Made by a program: the position numbers and the translations under genes
Part shown: positions 32,411 to 42,751 of the stretch, in pieces
Numbering within the stretch: the first letter of the stretch is position 1
Layout: every line of letters begins with the position of its first letter
From: Aerophototrophica crusticola
GTDB taxonomy: Bacteria > Pseudomonadota > Alphaproteobacteria > Azospirillales > Azospirillaceae
Direction of reading: 5' to 3'
NCBI GenBank assembly: GCA_001939945.1
Contig: MOEB01000001.1
Span: forward strand, 575,595-639,594
DNA: 64,000 bases
The notes under the pieces: model-generated
Databases searched by the model: none
What the model was told of the DNA's origin: nothing
The model's input: the letters and a program-made list of their open reading frames with translations, nothing else

Positions 32411-32435
32411 AACGTGGGGTCTTGGGTGTTGTTCC
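32411..32435 (-). promoter_or_regulatory. EcfG-type promoter upstream of the ECF sigma gene
   Basis: On minus, GGAAC (32435-32431), 16 bases, CGTT (32414-32411): exact consensus. The transcript would have a leader of about 290 bases before the sigma start codon, unusually long, so a second promoter nearer the gene is possible. Confidence 0.68.
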
Positions 32436-32853
32436 GCTGCCGCACGAAGAATCGATACTAAGGCGTTGAAGAAAAAAACGTTCTTAGAAGCTCTGCGATA
32501 AGGGGGCAGAACCCTTCGCCGGGGCGTCTCCCGATCGGGTTAAGCGGCTGAGACAAAGAACGATGCGCCAGCAACGGTTGCCGGAACGGCAGCCGGGCGG
32601 CATGCCGGCCTTCGGGCACGCTGTTGCCACCGGGCATAGGCTGGACTGCCGGCCCCTGAACGAAAAGGTGTTGCCAAAGGCGGAGTCGCGGTGCCGAATA
32701 TCGGGCAAGCCCCTGGAAGGGCCGCTCGGTAGACCGAGTTTTAACGAAGTCACGGTCCAAGTAAGGGCCGGGCCGACCCGCACCTTGGATCACGGCGCCT
32801 GTTGCCGGGGTCGGGGGCAGGTCGCGGAACCGTCACGGAAAGACACGTCGTTC
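32436..32853. other. 418-base intergenic region upstream of glgP
   Basis: No gene is convincing; open frames on both strands are short and unlike proteins. An A-rich stretch (gaagaaaaaaacgttcttag near 32467) may hold a promoter. The region presumably contains the glgP promoter and long leader. No riboswitch-like pattern was recognised. Confidence 0.4.
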
Positions 32854-35328
32854 ATGGACGCTCGACTCAACACGCGCGAGATCGGTCGCAAGGCGCTGGA
32901 CGTGGAGGCGCTGAAGCGCTCCTTCGTCGAATGGCTCATCTATTCGGTCGGCAAGGACACGCGCGCCGCCACGCGGCGCGACTGGTTCACCACGGCGGCC
33001 CTGGCGGTCCGCGACCGGGTGGTGGACCGGTGGATGGACACGACCCGCGGCGTCTATACCCAGGACGCCAAGCGCGTCTATTACTTCAGCATGGAATTCC
33101 TGATCGGCCGGCTGCTGACCAACAACCTGGCCAATCTGGGCCTGGTGGAGGCCTGCCGCGAGGCGCTGGACGGGCTGGGCGTGCGGCTGGAGGACGTGGT
33201 CGACGTGGAGCCGGACCCGGCGCTGGGCAATGGCGGCCTGGGGCGGCTGGCGGCCTGCTTCCTGGACAGCCTGGCGACGCAGAACCTGCCGGGCTATGGC
33301 TATGGCATCCGCTATGAGTACGGCCTGTTCGAGCAGCGCTTCGAGCATGGCTGGCAGGTGGAATACCCCGACAACTGGCTGCGCTTCGGCAACCCATGGG
33401 AATTCGCCCGGCCGGAGGTGCTGTACCCCGTCCAGTTCTATGGCCGGGTGGAGGAGGTGCGGGACGGCGCCGGCCGCAAGTCGTACCGCTGGGTGGACAC
33501 GGACAAGGTCCATGCCATGGCCTTCGACACCCCCGTGGTGGGCTATGGCGGGGAGACGATCAATACCCTGCGCCTCTGGTCCGCGCGGGCGACCAGCGAC
33601 TTCCATTTCGGCCACTTCAATGAGGGCGACTACCTGAAGGCCGTGGAAAGCAAGGTCCTGTCCGAGAACCTGTCGCGGGTGCTGTACCCGAACGACGCGA
33701 CGGACACCGGCAAGGAGCTGCGCTTCAAGCAGGAGTACTTCTTCACCAGCGCCAGCATCCAGGACATCCTGCGGCGCTACATGCAGCACCACAGCACCTT
33801 CGACGCGCTGCCGGAAAAGGCGGCTATCCAGCTGAACGATACCCACCCCACCATCGGCATCGCCGAGCTGATGCGTATCCTGATCGACCAGCACGGGCTG
33901 GAGTGGGACAAGGCCTGGGACATCACCAGCCGCACCTTCAGCTACACCAATCACACGCTGCTGCCGGAGGCCCTGGAGGCCTGGCCGGTGCGTCTGGTGG
34001 AGCGGGTGCTGCCCCGGCACATGCAGATCATCTATGAGATCAACGCCCACTTCCTGACCCGCATCAAGCGGAACAGCGACCTGCCGCGCATCCAGCGCCT
34101 GTCGCTGATCGACGAGCATGGCGACCGCCGGGTGCGCATGGGCAACCTGGCCTTCCTGGGCAGCCACAAGGTCAACGGCGTGTCGGCCCTGCACACGGAC
34201 CTGATGAAGCAGACCGTGTTCGCCGACTTCCACCAGGAATTCCCGGACCGCATCAACAACAAGACCAACGGCATCACCCCCCGCCGCTGGTTGCACCAGG
34301 CCAACCCGGCCCTGTCCAAGCTGATCTCCAGCCGGATCGGCAATGGCTGGGTCAAGGACCTGTCCCAGCTCACCGCCCTGGCGCCCAAGGTGGATGACGA
34401 GGTGTTCCGGGAGGAGTTCCGGCGCGCTAAGCGGCACAACAAGAAGCGCCTGGCCGCCTATGTCGCCCGTCATGTCCAGGTGGACGTGAACGTGGACAGC
34501 CTGTTCGACGTGCAGGTGAAGCGCATCCATGAGTACAAGCGCCAGCTGCTGAACCTGTTGCAGACGGTGGCGCTGTACAACGACATCCGGGACAACCCGA
34601 CCAAGGACTTCGTCCCGGTCACCAAGATCTTCGCCGGCAAGGCGGCGCCCGCCTACCACCAGGCCAAGCTGATCATCAAGCTGGCCAACGACATCGCCAA
34701 CGTGGTCAACCAGGACCCGGTGGTGCGCGGGCAGCTCAAGGTGGTCTACCTGCCCAACTACAATGTCAGCCAAGCCGAGGTGATCATGCCGGCGGCCGAC
34801 CTGTCGGAACAGATCTCCACCGCCGGCATGGAGGCGTCGGGCACCGGCAACATGAAGCTGGCCCTGAACGGCGCCCTGACCATCGGCACGCTGGACGGGG
34901 CCAACGTGGAAATCCGCGAGCATGTGGGCGAGGACAACATCTTCATCTTCGGCATGACCGCGGCCGAGGTGCAGGAGCTGAAGCAGGGCGGCGGCTTCAA
35001 CCCGCGCGAGGTGATCGCCAACAACCCGCGCCTGAAGCGGGCGCTGGACATGATCTCCTCCGGCGTCTTCTCCCCCGACGACCCGCAGCGGTTCCGGCCC
35101 ATCGTGGAAAGCCTGTACAACAGCGACCACTTCCTGGTGACCGCCGATTTCGAGGACTACTGCAACGTCCATGCGGAGGCGGTGGAGTTGTACCGCGACA
35201 CGGAGGAATGGACCCGCAAGGCCATCCTGAACACGGCCAACATGGGCTGGTTCTCCTCTGACCGGACCATCCTGGAATACGCCCGGGACATCTGGGACAT
35301 CCAGCCGGTCCTCGCCGCGGCGGAATAG
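32854..35328 (+). CDS. glgP: Glycogen/alpha-glucan phosphorylase
   Basis: GlgP cleaves alpha-1,4-glucan with phosphate to give glucose-1-phosphate. The 824 residues equal the family size. Seen are YFSMEFLIGRLLTNNLANLG near 75, the glycan/phosphate-contact ALGNGGLGRLAACFLDS near 125, NGITPRRWL near 470, and the pyridoxal-phosphate lysine (Lys668) in EASGTGNMKLALNGALTIGT. I start at 32854 (MDARLNTREIG), where the family begins; the 97 upstream codons are non-coding leader. No other glycogen gene is adjacent. A strong terminator follows the stop. Confidence 0.96.
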   Translation: MDARLNTREIGRKALDVEALKRSFVEWLIYSVGKDTRAATRRDWFTTAALAVRDRVVDRWMDTTRGVYTQDAKRVYYFSMEFLIGRLLTNNLANLGLVEACREALDGLGVRLEDVVDVEPDPALGNGGLGRLAACFLDSLATQNLPGYGYGIRYEYGLFEQRFEHGWQVEYPDNWLRFGNPWEFARPEVLYPVQFYGRVEEVRDGAGRKSYRWVDTDKVHAMAFDTPVVGYGGETINTLRLWSARATSDFHFGHFNEGDYLKAVESKVLSENLSRVLYPNDATDTGKELRFKQEYFFTSASIQDILRRYMQHHSTFDALPEKAAIQLNDTHPTIGIAELMRILIDQHGLEWDKAWDITSRTFSYTNHTLLPEALEAWPVRLVERVLPRHMQIIYEINAHFLTRIKRNSDLPRIQRLSLIDEHGDRRVRMGNLAFLGSHKVNGVSALHTDLMKQTVFADFHQEFPDRINNKTNGITPRRWLHQANPALSKLISSRIGNGWVKDLSQLTALAPKVDDEVFREEFRRAKRHNKKRLAAYVARHVQVDVNVDSLFDVQVKRIHEYKRQLLNLLQTVALYNDIRDNPTKDFVPVTKIFAGKAAPAYHQAKLIIKLANDIANVVNQDPVVRGQLKVVYLPNYNVSQAEVIMPAADLSEQISTAGMEASGTGNMKLALNGALTIGTLDGANVEIREHVGEDNIFIFGMTAAEVQELKQGGGFNPREVIANNPRLKRALDMISSGVFSPDDPQRFRPIVESLYNSDHFLVTADFEDYCNVHAEAVELYRDTEEWTRKAILNTANMGWFSSDRTILEYARDIWDIQPVLAAAE

Positions 35329-35344
35329 CCCCGCCGAACGGAAA

Positions 35345-35379
35345 AGGCCCCTTCCGATCGCGGGGATCGGAAGGGGCCC
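35345..35379. terminator. Intrinsic terminator between glgP and the TonB-like gene
   Basis: GGCCCCTTCCGATC (35346-35359) pairs perfectly with GATCGGAAGGGGCC (35365-35378) around GCGGG. It is flanked by AAAA on the left, so it can also terminate minus-strand transcription. Confidence 0.88.
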
Positions 35380-35450
35380 TGTCTTGCCGGTCTGCCGTGT
35401 CCAGCGCACGTGCAGACCGTGTAACCGGAAGCGGCCGGGGTTGGTTCCCG

Positions 35451-36557
35451 TCACTTCTTGATTCGGGTGCCCAGCTCCGGCTCGTCGTTCTCGATGGAAT
35501 AGCTGAAGCTTTCCACCATCCCCGTGGTCGCCACCGGCCGGCCATCCTGGTACCGGGGCTGGTAGCGCCAACGCTCCACCGCATTGGCGGCCAGCGCGGC
35601 GAATTGCGGGTTCCCGCTGGACTCCACGACCTTGACGTTGGCCGTCCGGCCGTCGCCGCTGATGTCGAAGGAAACGACGGCGTGCCCGCGGAGCTGGGAG
35701 CTGTTGGACCGGGGCACCTCCGGGGCCCGACCCGCCAAGGGGACAGGCCGACCCGGCGGGTAGGGCAGGTCGCGGGTGGCGTTGATCACCGCGTCCAGGG
35801 CGGCGTCGTCCCCCCGCATGTCATGGATGAAGGCCAGCAGCCCATAGGTCCGGCGCAGCAGCCCCGCGGCTTCACCCGCCTTCCGGGCCAGCAGCAGGTC
35901 GCGGATGCGGGTCAGCTTCGGCTCCGCCGTGGAATAGCGACGACCCTCCACATCCAGCTTGGCGTGTTGCAGGTCAACCAGCAGCCGCGCCGGATGGTCG
36001 GGCGCCAGGGCAGCCACCACCTCCGACGCCCGGTCCAGGTAGCGGCGGCCATCGACAGCCCCCTTGACCTGCTTTACGTCGTCCGCGGCTTGGAGAAGGG
36101 CGCTGATATATTGCAGCGAATCCGTGCCGAAATGCTTGGCGTTCAGGTTCACGACCTTGTCGTGGGTCAGCTGGGCGTCGGCGAACTCCCCCACCCGGTA
36201 CTGGGCCCGCAGGATCTCCTCCTGGAACTGGATCGTCTCCACCACGCCCTCGCCCGCCCGGGCCTCCAGCGCCCGCAGGACGTAACGGGCAGCCACCAGC
36301 CGCTTCTTCGCGTCGCCAGACTCCTCGACCATGCCCAGGTAGTTCAGCAGGAGCTGGGCATGGTTCGCCGGCTTGTAAGTCGGGCTCGCCGTGTAAAGTT
36401 CGGCGGCCTTCCGGGCCAGCTCCTCCGCCTCTTCCAGCTTGCCGGCGTCCAGGGCCGCGGCCGACTGTTTGTTGGCTTCCTGCCAGGTCATGGCAAGGGA
36501 CGGCCCAGCGGCAATCAGCGCGAGAAGCGACGCCACAGCCATCAGGCGGGTTTTCAT
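35451..36557 (-). CDS. Periplasmic TPR protein with TonB C-terminal domain
   Basis: The protein is about 368 residues: signal peptide (MKTRLMAVASLLALIAAGPS, cleavage after LAM), then helical TPR-like repeats (e.g. EEAEELARKAAELYTASPTY) to about 270, then a TonB-type C-terminal domain. That domain has LRGHAVVSFDISGDGRTANV, VVESSGNPQFAALAANAVER and WRYQPRYQDGRP. It lacks the N-terminal membrane anchor and Pro-rich rod of true TonB, so it is probably a soluble periplasmic relative rather than an energy transducer. Start alternatives are ATGs at 36566 and 36557; GGGG spacing favours 36557. Confidence 0.83.
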   Translation of the reverse strand: MKTRLMAVASLLALIAAGPSLAMTWQEANKQSAAALDAGKLEEAEELARKAAELYTASPTYKPANHAQLLLNYLGMVEESGDAKKRLVAARYVLRALEARAGEGVVETIQFQEEILRAQYRVGEFADAQLTHDKVVNLNAKHFGTDSLQYISALLQAADDVKQVKGAVDGRRYLDRASEVVAALAPDHPARLLVDLQHAKLDVEGRRYSTAEPKLTRIRDLLLARKAGEAAGLLRRTYGLLAFIHDMRGDDAALDAVINATRDLPYPPGRPVPLAGRAPEVPRSNSSQLRGHAVVSFDISGDGRTANVKVVESSGNPQFAALAANAVERWRYQPRYQDGRPVATTGMVESFSYSIENDEPELGTRIKK

Positions 36558-37009
36558 GAAGCGCATACCCCATCCGATTTCGTCGACGGGATGATAGCCG
36601 GAGCGGTTGCGGGGGCAAGGCTTCAGACACCCGCCGCATAGGAACGCATAGCCGGGGGAGGGATGCTGGCCGCCCTGCGTTCCACGCCGTGCCGCCATGT
36701 GCGCAAAGTCCTGGCATCGGTGGGGTGCCCGCCCATATAAGGCCCTGTACCGAGTGGCTGAGGGGCCTCCGGCGCTGAAACGGCTTTCGCCAGCGCGCCT
36801 GCATACCGCCCCGTCCAAATGTGTCGGGTCGTATATGCGCGTGATGCCCCAGGGCATCGCCGCCCTTCGCTCTCCGAACAATCCAGGCCGCTCACGCGCA
36901 ACCGCGGGACCCCGTGATGAGACGGGTCCGCACCCTTGCGCGCCGTCGGCCGGCAGCCCTGATGGGGTTGCCGGGGCGGTGTGCTTGTGTCCTGAAAGGT
37001 AGTCTGAGC
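36558..37009. other. 452-base intergenic region before the DEAD-box helicase gene
   Basis: No gene is seen. The divergent promoters of the TonB-like and helicase genes must lie here. Long 5' leaders are common for cold-shock DEAD-box helicases, but no cold-shock element was identified. A tRNA-like patch near 36750 fails the cloverleaf test. Confidence 0.4.
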
Positions 37010-38743
37010 GTGACCGTTACCGTTTCCTTCGCCGACCTCGCCCTCCCGCAGCCGCTGCTGCAGGCCGTGGAAGAGCTTGGCTTCACCACCCCCACCCCGA
37101 TCCAGGCCCAGGCCATCCCGGCCGCCCTGGAAGGCCGCGACGTCGTCGCGTCCGCCAACACCGGCACCGGCAAGACGGCCGCCTTCGTGCTGCCGTCCCT
37201 GGCCCGCATCGCCTCCGTGCCCCGCGCCGAGGGGAGCTGGGGCCCGCGCGTCCTGGTGCTGACCCCCACCCGTGAGCTGGCCAGCCAGGTGCTGGACAAT
37301 GTCCGGTCCCTGTCCAAGTACCACCGGGTGCAGACCGGCACGGTGCTGGGCGGCATGCCCTATCGCCAGCAGATCGAGATGCTGCGCCGCCGGGCCGACC
37401 TGGTGGTCGCCACCCCCGGCCGCCTGATCGACCATCTGGAGAACGGCAAGGTCGACCTGTCCGCCGTGGAGGTCCTGGTCCTGGACGAGGCCGACCGCAT
37501 GCTGGACATGGGCTTCCGCGAGGCGGTGGAGCACATCGCCGCGGCATGCCCGGCGGAGCGGCAGACCCTGCTGTTCACCGCCACCCTGGACCGCACCGCC
37601 GAGCGTCTGGCCGCCACCCTGACCAAGGATGCCGTCCGCGTGGACGTGGCCGGCAAGACCGTGGTCACCGCCCAGGTGGAGCAGCGCTGGCTGCGCGCCG
37701 ACGGGCTTGACCACAAGCACCAGCTGCTGGAGGCGCTGCTGAGGGACGAGTCCTTCCAGAAGGGCATCGTCTTCATCGCCACCAAGGCTGATGCCGACAG
37801 CGTGGCGGACAAGCTGTCCGAGGCCGGCCACCTGGCCATGCCGCTGCACGGCGACATGCAGCAGCGGGAGCGCAACCGCGTGGTCCAGTGGCTGCGTGAC
37901 GGCCGCATCCGCGTGGTGGTGGCCACCGACGTGGCCGCCCGGGGCATCGACATCTCCGACATCAGCCACGTCATCAACTTCGACCTGCCGCGCGTGGCGG
38001 AGGACTATGTCCACCGCATCGGCCGCACGGGCCGCGCCGGCGCCACCGGCATCTCGTGCAGCCTGTACACCCGGTCCGACCGCAACCTGGTGCGGGCAAT
38101 CGAGCAGTACACCGGCATGCCCATGGTGCAGCACACCATCCCCGGCCTGGAGCCGCAGCCCGAGCAGGATCGCCGCGGCTTCGGCGGCAAGCCCTTCAAC
38201 AAGGGCGGCCGCGGTGGCTTCGGGGGTGGCGGCTACGGTGGCAAGAGCTTCGGCCAGGGCGGCCGGAACTTCGGCGACCGCAAGCCCTATGGCGAGCGCC
38301 GTTCCTTCGGCGACCGGCCGCAGGGTGGCGAGGGCTTCCAGGGTGACCGTCCGCAGGGCGGCCCCCAGGGTGGCGAGGGCTTCCAGGGTGAGCGGCGGTC
38401 CTTCAACGACCGGCCGCGCTTCCAGGAGGGCGGCTTCCAGGGTGAGCGCAAGCCGTACGGCGAGCGCAAGCCCTTCGGCGGGCCGCGCCAGGACCGGTTC
38501 CAGGACCGCGCCCCGGCCAATGAGCAGGGCGGCGAGGGGCGTCCCCAGCGCCCCTGGTCCCCGGACTCCAGCCCGCAAGCCCACCACAAGGCTGCCAAGG
38601 ACCACGGCCATCCTGGTCCCCGGGGCAACCGGACGGACTTCCGCTCCGGCCCGCGGTCCGAGAAGCCCTGGCACGGTGAGCGCGCCACCGGCACCGCCGG
38701 CGGCGGCAAGCCGCTCCGCCGCGGCAAGCCCGGCGGGTTCTGA
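37010..38743 (+). CDS. DEAD-box ATP-dependent RNA helicase with RG/G-rich tail
   Basis: The protein is 577 residues. The helicase core (1-375) has FADLALPQPLLQAVEELGF with Q motif GFTTPTPIQ, Walker A ASANTGTGKT, motif II VLDEADRML, motif III as TAT (FTATL, instead of SAT), VATDVAARGID and HRIGRTGR. The tail (about 380-577) is disordered and basic, with repeated GGEGFQG(D/E) and GERKP/GERRSFGDRP blocks that add non-specific RNA affinity. The family (RhlE/CsdA-like) unwinds structured RNA in ribosome assembly and cold adaptation. The start is a GTG at 37010 preceded by AAAGG. It is the first of three closely spaced plus-strand genes. Confidence 0.93.
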   Translation: MTVTVSFADLALPQPLLQAVEELGFTTPTPIQAQAIPAALEGRDVVASANTGTGKTAAFVLPSLARIASVPRAEGSWGPRVLVLTPTRELASQVLDNVRSLSKYHRVQTGTVLGGMPYRQQIEMLRRRADLVVATPGRLIDHLENGKVDLSAVEVLVLDEADRMLDMGFREAVEHIAAACPAERQTLLFTATLDRTAERLAATLTKDAVRVDVAGKTVVTAQVEQRWLRADGLDHKHQLLEALLRDESFQKGIVFIATKADADSVADKLSEAGHLAMPLHGDMQQRERNRVVQWLRDGRIRVVVATDVAARGIDISDISHVINFDLPRVAEDYVHRIGRTGRAGATGISCSLYTRSDRNLVRAIEQYTGMPMVQHTIPGLEPQPEQDRRGFGGKPFNKGGRGGFGGGGYGGKSFGQGGRNFGDRKPYGERRSFGDRPQGGEGFQGDRPQGGPQGGEGFQGERRSFNDRPRFQEGGFQGERKPYGERKPFGGPRQDRFQDRAPANEQGGEGRPQRPWSPDSSPQAHHKAAKDHGHPGPRGNRTDFRSGPRSEKPWHGERATGTAGGGKPLRRGKPGGF

Positions 38744-38763
38744 TATCTTGACGTGACTGCGAC

Positions 38764-38790
38764 GGGCGGGCCTTCACAAGGGGCCCGCCC
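38764..38790 (+). other. Hairpin between the helicase and prfC
   Basis: GGGCGGGCC (38764-38772) pairs perfectly with GGCCCGCCC (38782-38790) around 9 bases. No T-run follows. It sits 37 bases before the prfC start and may attenuate transcription or mark an RNA processing site. Confidence 0.5.
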
Positions 38791-38827
38791 GAACCTATTC
38801 AGTGATGCCCTCCATTCGGTGACCGCC

Positions 38828-40440
<1,613 letters not shown>

Positions 40441-40441
<1 letters not shown>

Positions 40442-40932
40442 TGCTGCTGTTCGCCTACGGCACCCTGCTGGACCCCGACGTCCGGTCCATCGTGCTCGGC
40501 CGGCCCAGCCCCGACGGGGAGGGCCGGCCGGCGCTGCTGCGCGGCTATCGCCGGGTGGCGGTGGTGGGGGAGGCGTTCCCGGCCCTGGCGGAGGACCCGG
40601 CGGGTACGGTGGCGGGACGGCTGTTCCCTTTGCGGAACGACTTCGAGCGGCAACGGGTGCAGTTCTTCGAGGGGTATGCCCAGACGCTTGTCGAGTCGGT
40701 GGTGGAATGTTCCGTTGCCGGTCCGGTGCCTGCCTTCGCTTGCCTTGGCTCCGCGGGCTTGGTCCTGGGCGGTGAGGGGTGGGATTTCGCGTCCTGGGTC
40801 GAGGCGCACAAGCCGACCTATCTGTCCGCCACAGCCGCCTGGATGGCGGCCTGGGAGACGGGGCTGGTGGAACGGGCGCTGGACAACTGGGCGGCGCACG
40901 GGCGTGGGCTGGCGCAATCAGCCGCCTTGTAA
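40441..40932 (+). CDS. Gamma-glutamylcyclotransferase-like (AIG2/GGCT fold) protein
   Basis: The 163-residue protein starts with FAYGTLLDPDV, the substrate-binding YGTL motif of the GGCT fold, followed by LRGYRRVAVVGEAFPAL and AGRLFPL...QRVQFFEGY. The catalytic Glu of the fold may be the one in FFEGY. It may act on gamma-glutamyl peptides, but many members are uncharacterised. It is coupled to prfC and overlaps the end of the convergent transglutaminase-like gene by 15 bases. Confidence 0.85.
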
Positions 40933-41859
40933 CTGCTCTACATCCACGCTGACCGTCAGCGTGTGGCTGCCGCCGCCGACGATCACGCCGCGCAAGGGGC
41001 AGACATCGTCATAGTCCCGGCCCCAGGCCAGGGTCAGGTGGTCGGTGTCGCCCAGCTTGCCATTGGTGGGGTCCAGATCCAGCCATTCCACCGCGTCCCC
41101 GCACCAGGCCTGTACCCAGGCATGGCTGGCGTCGGCGCCCACCAGACGGGGGCGGCCCGGCGGCGGGATGGTGCGCAGATAGCCGCTGACATAGCGGGCC
41201 GGCAGGCCCAGCGACCGCAGGGCCCCGATCATCAGGTGCGCGAAGTCCTGGCAGACGCCGGAGCGGCGGGCCAGCACCTCGGCCACCGGTGTGCTCACCG
41301 TGGTGGCGGTGGCGTCGAAGGTGAAGCCGTCCCGGATGCGCCGCATCAGGTCCATGGCGCCGGCGGCCACGGGCCGTCCGGGCGGGAAGCTGGGGGTGGC
41401 GAAGGCGGCCAAGGCCGGGTCGGGGGCGGGGACCCGCGGGCTGGCCAGGGTGAACTCCACCAATGCCGGGTCCGCGGGGGCGGCGGCGCGGACCTGCTCC
41501 CACGCCGGGGTGGCGAAGGGGTCCAGGGGTGGGGGTGGGCTGACCTCCACCTCCATCTCCGCCATGACGGAGAGGGTGCGGTGCGGCTCCTGGATGCCGG
41601 CCACGGTGGTGGGGTTGCCGAACCAGTCCCGCCGGTCCACGGCGAAGGCCGGCCGCGGCTCGATCTCCAGCCGCAGGACCTTGGCGTCCTGCCTCGGGTG
41701 GGGGCGGGGGGCCAGGTGCGCCACCAGGTGGGATGACAGCACCATGTCGCCATAGCTGTACCGGGTCAGGTGCCAGCAGCGGTAACGGACCGGTCCCGCC
41801 GGACCAGGGTCGGGCAGCAGGTCTTCAGCGGGCTGGATCAGGCGGGCGGACGGGGGCAA
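40918..41859 (-). CDS. Transglutaminase-like family protein
   Basis: The protein is about 313 residues. An N-terminal beta domain (YRCWHLTRYSYGDMVLSSHL ... LRLEIEPRP) is followed by a transglutaminase core with the catalytic Cys in RRSGVCQDFAHLMIGALRSL, His in GADASHAWVQAW and Asp in WLDLDPTNG. This is the complete triad of bacterial transglutaminase-like (protease or amidase) proteins, which often sit with circularly permuted ATP-grasp/alpha-E genes; none is present here. The start is uncertain: the frame opens with a TTG at 41859 and no strong ribosome binding site is visible. Confidence 0.88.
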   Translation of the reverse strand: MPPSARLIQPAEDLLPDPGPAGPVRYRCWHLTRYSYGDMVLSSHLVAHLAPRPHPRQDAKVLRLEIEPRPAFAVDRRDWFGNPTTVAGIQEPHRTLSVMAEMEVEVSPPPPLDPFATPAWEQVRAAAPADPALVEFTLASPRVPAPDPALAAFATPSFPPGRPVAAGAMDLMRRIRDGFTFDATATTVSTPVAEVLARRSGVCQDFAHLMIGALRSLGLPARYVSGYLRTIPPPGRPRLVGADASHAWVQAWCGDAVEWLDLDPTNGKLGDTDHLTLAWGRDYDDVCPLRGVIVGGGSHTLTVSVDVEQLQGG

Positions 41860-42012
41860 CAGCGGACTGCCGATTCTGGGTGCCCGAAGACCCCGGGCGC
41901 GTCATGGTCGGGATGCTACAGGTAATTGGGGCGGCGGGCCATGCCGTCATGGGGATTTTTGACAGTCCCGCGACAGGCGGCACGGGGCCCGGACACCGTG
42001 TCCCAAGTCCCT

Positions 42013-42029
42013 TGGCCCTTGTCTTGCAT
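42013..42029 (+). promoter_or_regulatory. Sigma-54-type promoter candidate for the fliL operon
   Basis: TTGGCCC at 42012-42018 and TTGCAT at 42024-42029 place GG (42014-42015) and GC (42026-42027) exactly 10 bases apart, as in the consensus TGGCAC-N5-TTGCA. The gap 41860-42214 holds no gene. The leader to fliL would be about 175 bases, rather long. Confidence 0.5.
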
Positions 42030-42214
42030 CAGCTTTTCCGCCCCGGCGGCGGGCGCCGGGTGTGTCCGGGCCGCACGGGGCAGGGGACAAGGGCGGGGTG
42101 CAGGCGGAAACTGTTGAAAGCGCTTGTTAACCGTCCCATGATTAGGTGTTACCGCGGACGTGTAAGAAATTTGGGGCGACTCCGCGGGATTTCGGGGAAC
42201 GGGGCACACATCCG

Positions 42215-42736
42215 ATGACGGCGTTGGACACCGACGGCGGCACTACAGAACAGGAATTGCCCCGCAAGAAGTTCGCGGGAAAGAAGATCGTCCTGTTCAT
42301 CGTCCTGCCCATCCTGTTCGTGGTGGGTGGCGGCGCGGCCCTGTTCTTCACCGGCATCCTGGACAGCCTGCTGGGCAAGCATGAGGAACATGCGGAGGAG
42401 CATGCCGCCCCGCCGCCGGACTATACCGGCCCCCCGGTCTTCAGGGACCTGCCTGACATCCTGGTCAACCTGAACACGGGCGACCGCCGCTCCACCCTGC
42501 TGAAGCTGGGGATCACGCTGGAGCTTTCCCGGCCGGAGGACCAGGCCCAGTTGGACACGCTGATGCCCCGCATCAACGACAGCTTCCAGGTCTACCTGCG
42601 GGAGCTGCGGGTGGAGGACCTCCGCGGCTCCGCCGGCCTGCACCGGCTGCGGGAGGAGCTGCTGATGCGCGTGAACATGGCCGCCGCACCGCTGAAGGTG
42701 AAGGACGTGCTGATCAAAGAATTCCTGGTCCAGTGA
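42215..42736 (+). CDS. fliL: Flagellar basal body-associated protein FliL
   Basis: The 173-residue inner membrane protein has a short cytoplasmic start, one membrane segment (IVLFIVLPILFVVGGGAALF, about 35-58), and an acidic/His-rich linker (KHEEHAEEHA). The FliL periplasmic domain contains FRDLPDILVNLNTGDRRSTL, LKLGITLELS and VRDVLIKEF-like VKDVLIKEFLVQ at the end. FliL surrounds the stator and supports motor torque. It opens the motor operon and is followed 15 bases later by fliM. Confidence 0.92.
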   Translation: MTALDTDGGTTEQELPRKKFAGKKIVLFIVLPILFVVGGGAALFFTGILDSLLGKHEEHAEEHAAPPPDYTGPPVFRDLPDILVNLNTGDRRSTLLKLGITLELSRPEDQAQLDTLMPRINDSFQVYLRELRVEDLRGSAGLHRLREELLMRVNMAAAPLKVKDVLIKEFLVQ

Positions 42737-42751
42737 GGCGGGGGCGCTGAC

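Noticed and set aside
32827-32853. GGAAC-N18-CGTT right before glgP
   Set aside because: The spacer is too long and the -10 would abut the start codon.
32833-35571. A 912-codon minus-strand frame opposite glgP
   Set aside because: It mirrors glgP codon by codon; the composition (His, Val, Ala, Gln-rich) is what high-GC third positions give on the opposite strand. glgP is unambiguous.
36745-36800. tRNA-Ser-like stretch (cgagtggctgaggggcctcc)
   Set aside because: It resembles a D-arm and variable region, but no acceptor stem, anticodon loop or T-arm (GGTTCGA) could be aligned.
36623-38674. A 683-codon minus-strand frame opposite the DEAD-box helicase
   Set aside because: It is a shadow of the helicase gene with repetitive Leu/Ala/Val content; no known domain.
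38753-38827. Longer prfC start at the GTG 38753
   Set aside because: The added 25 residues run through a perfect hairpin and have no family similarity.
42120-42150. CtrA site (TTAA-N7-TTAA) before fliL
   Set aside because: TTAACC and TTAGG are present but 11 bases apart; the spacing does not fit.
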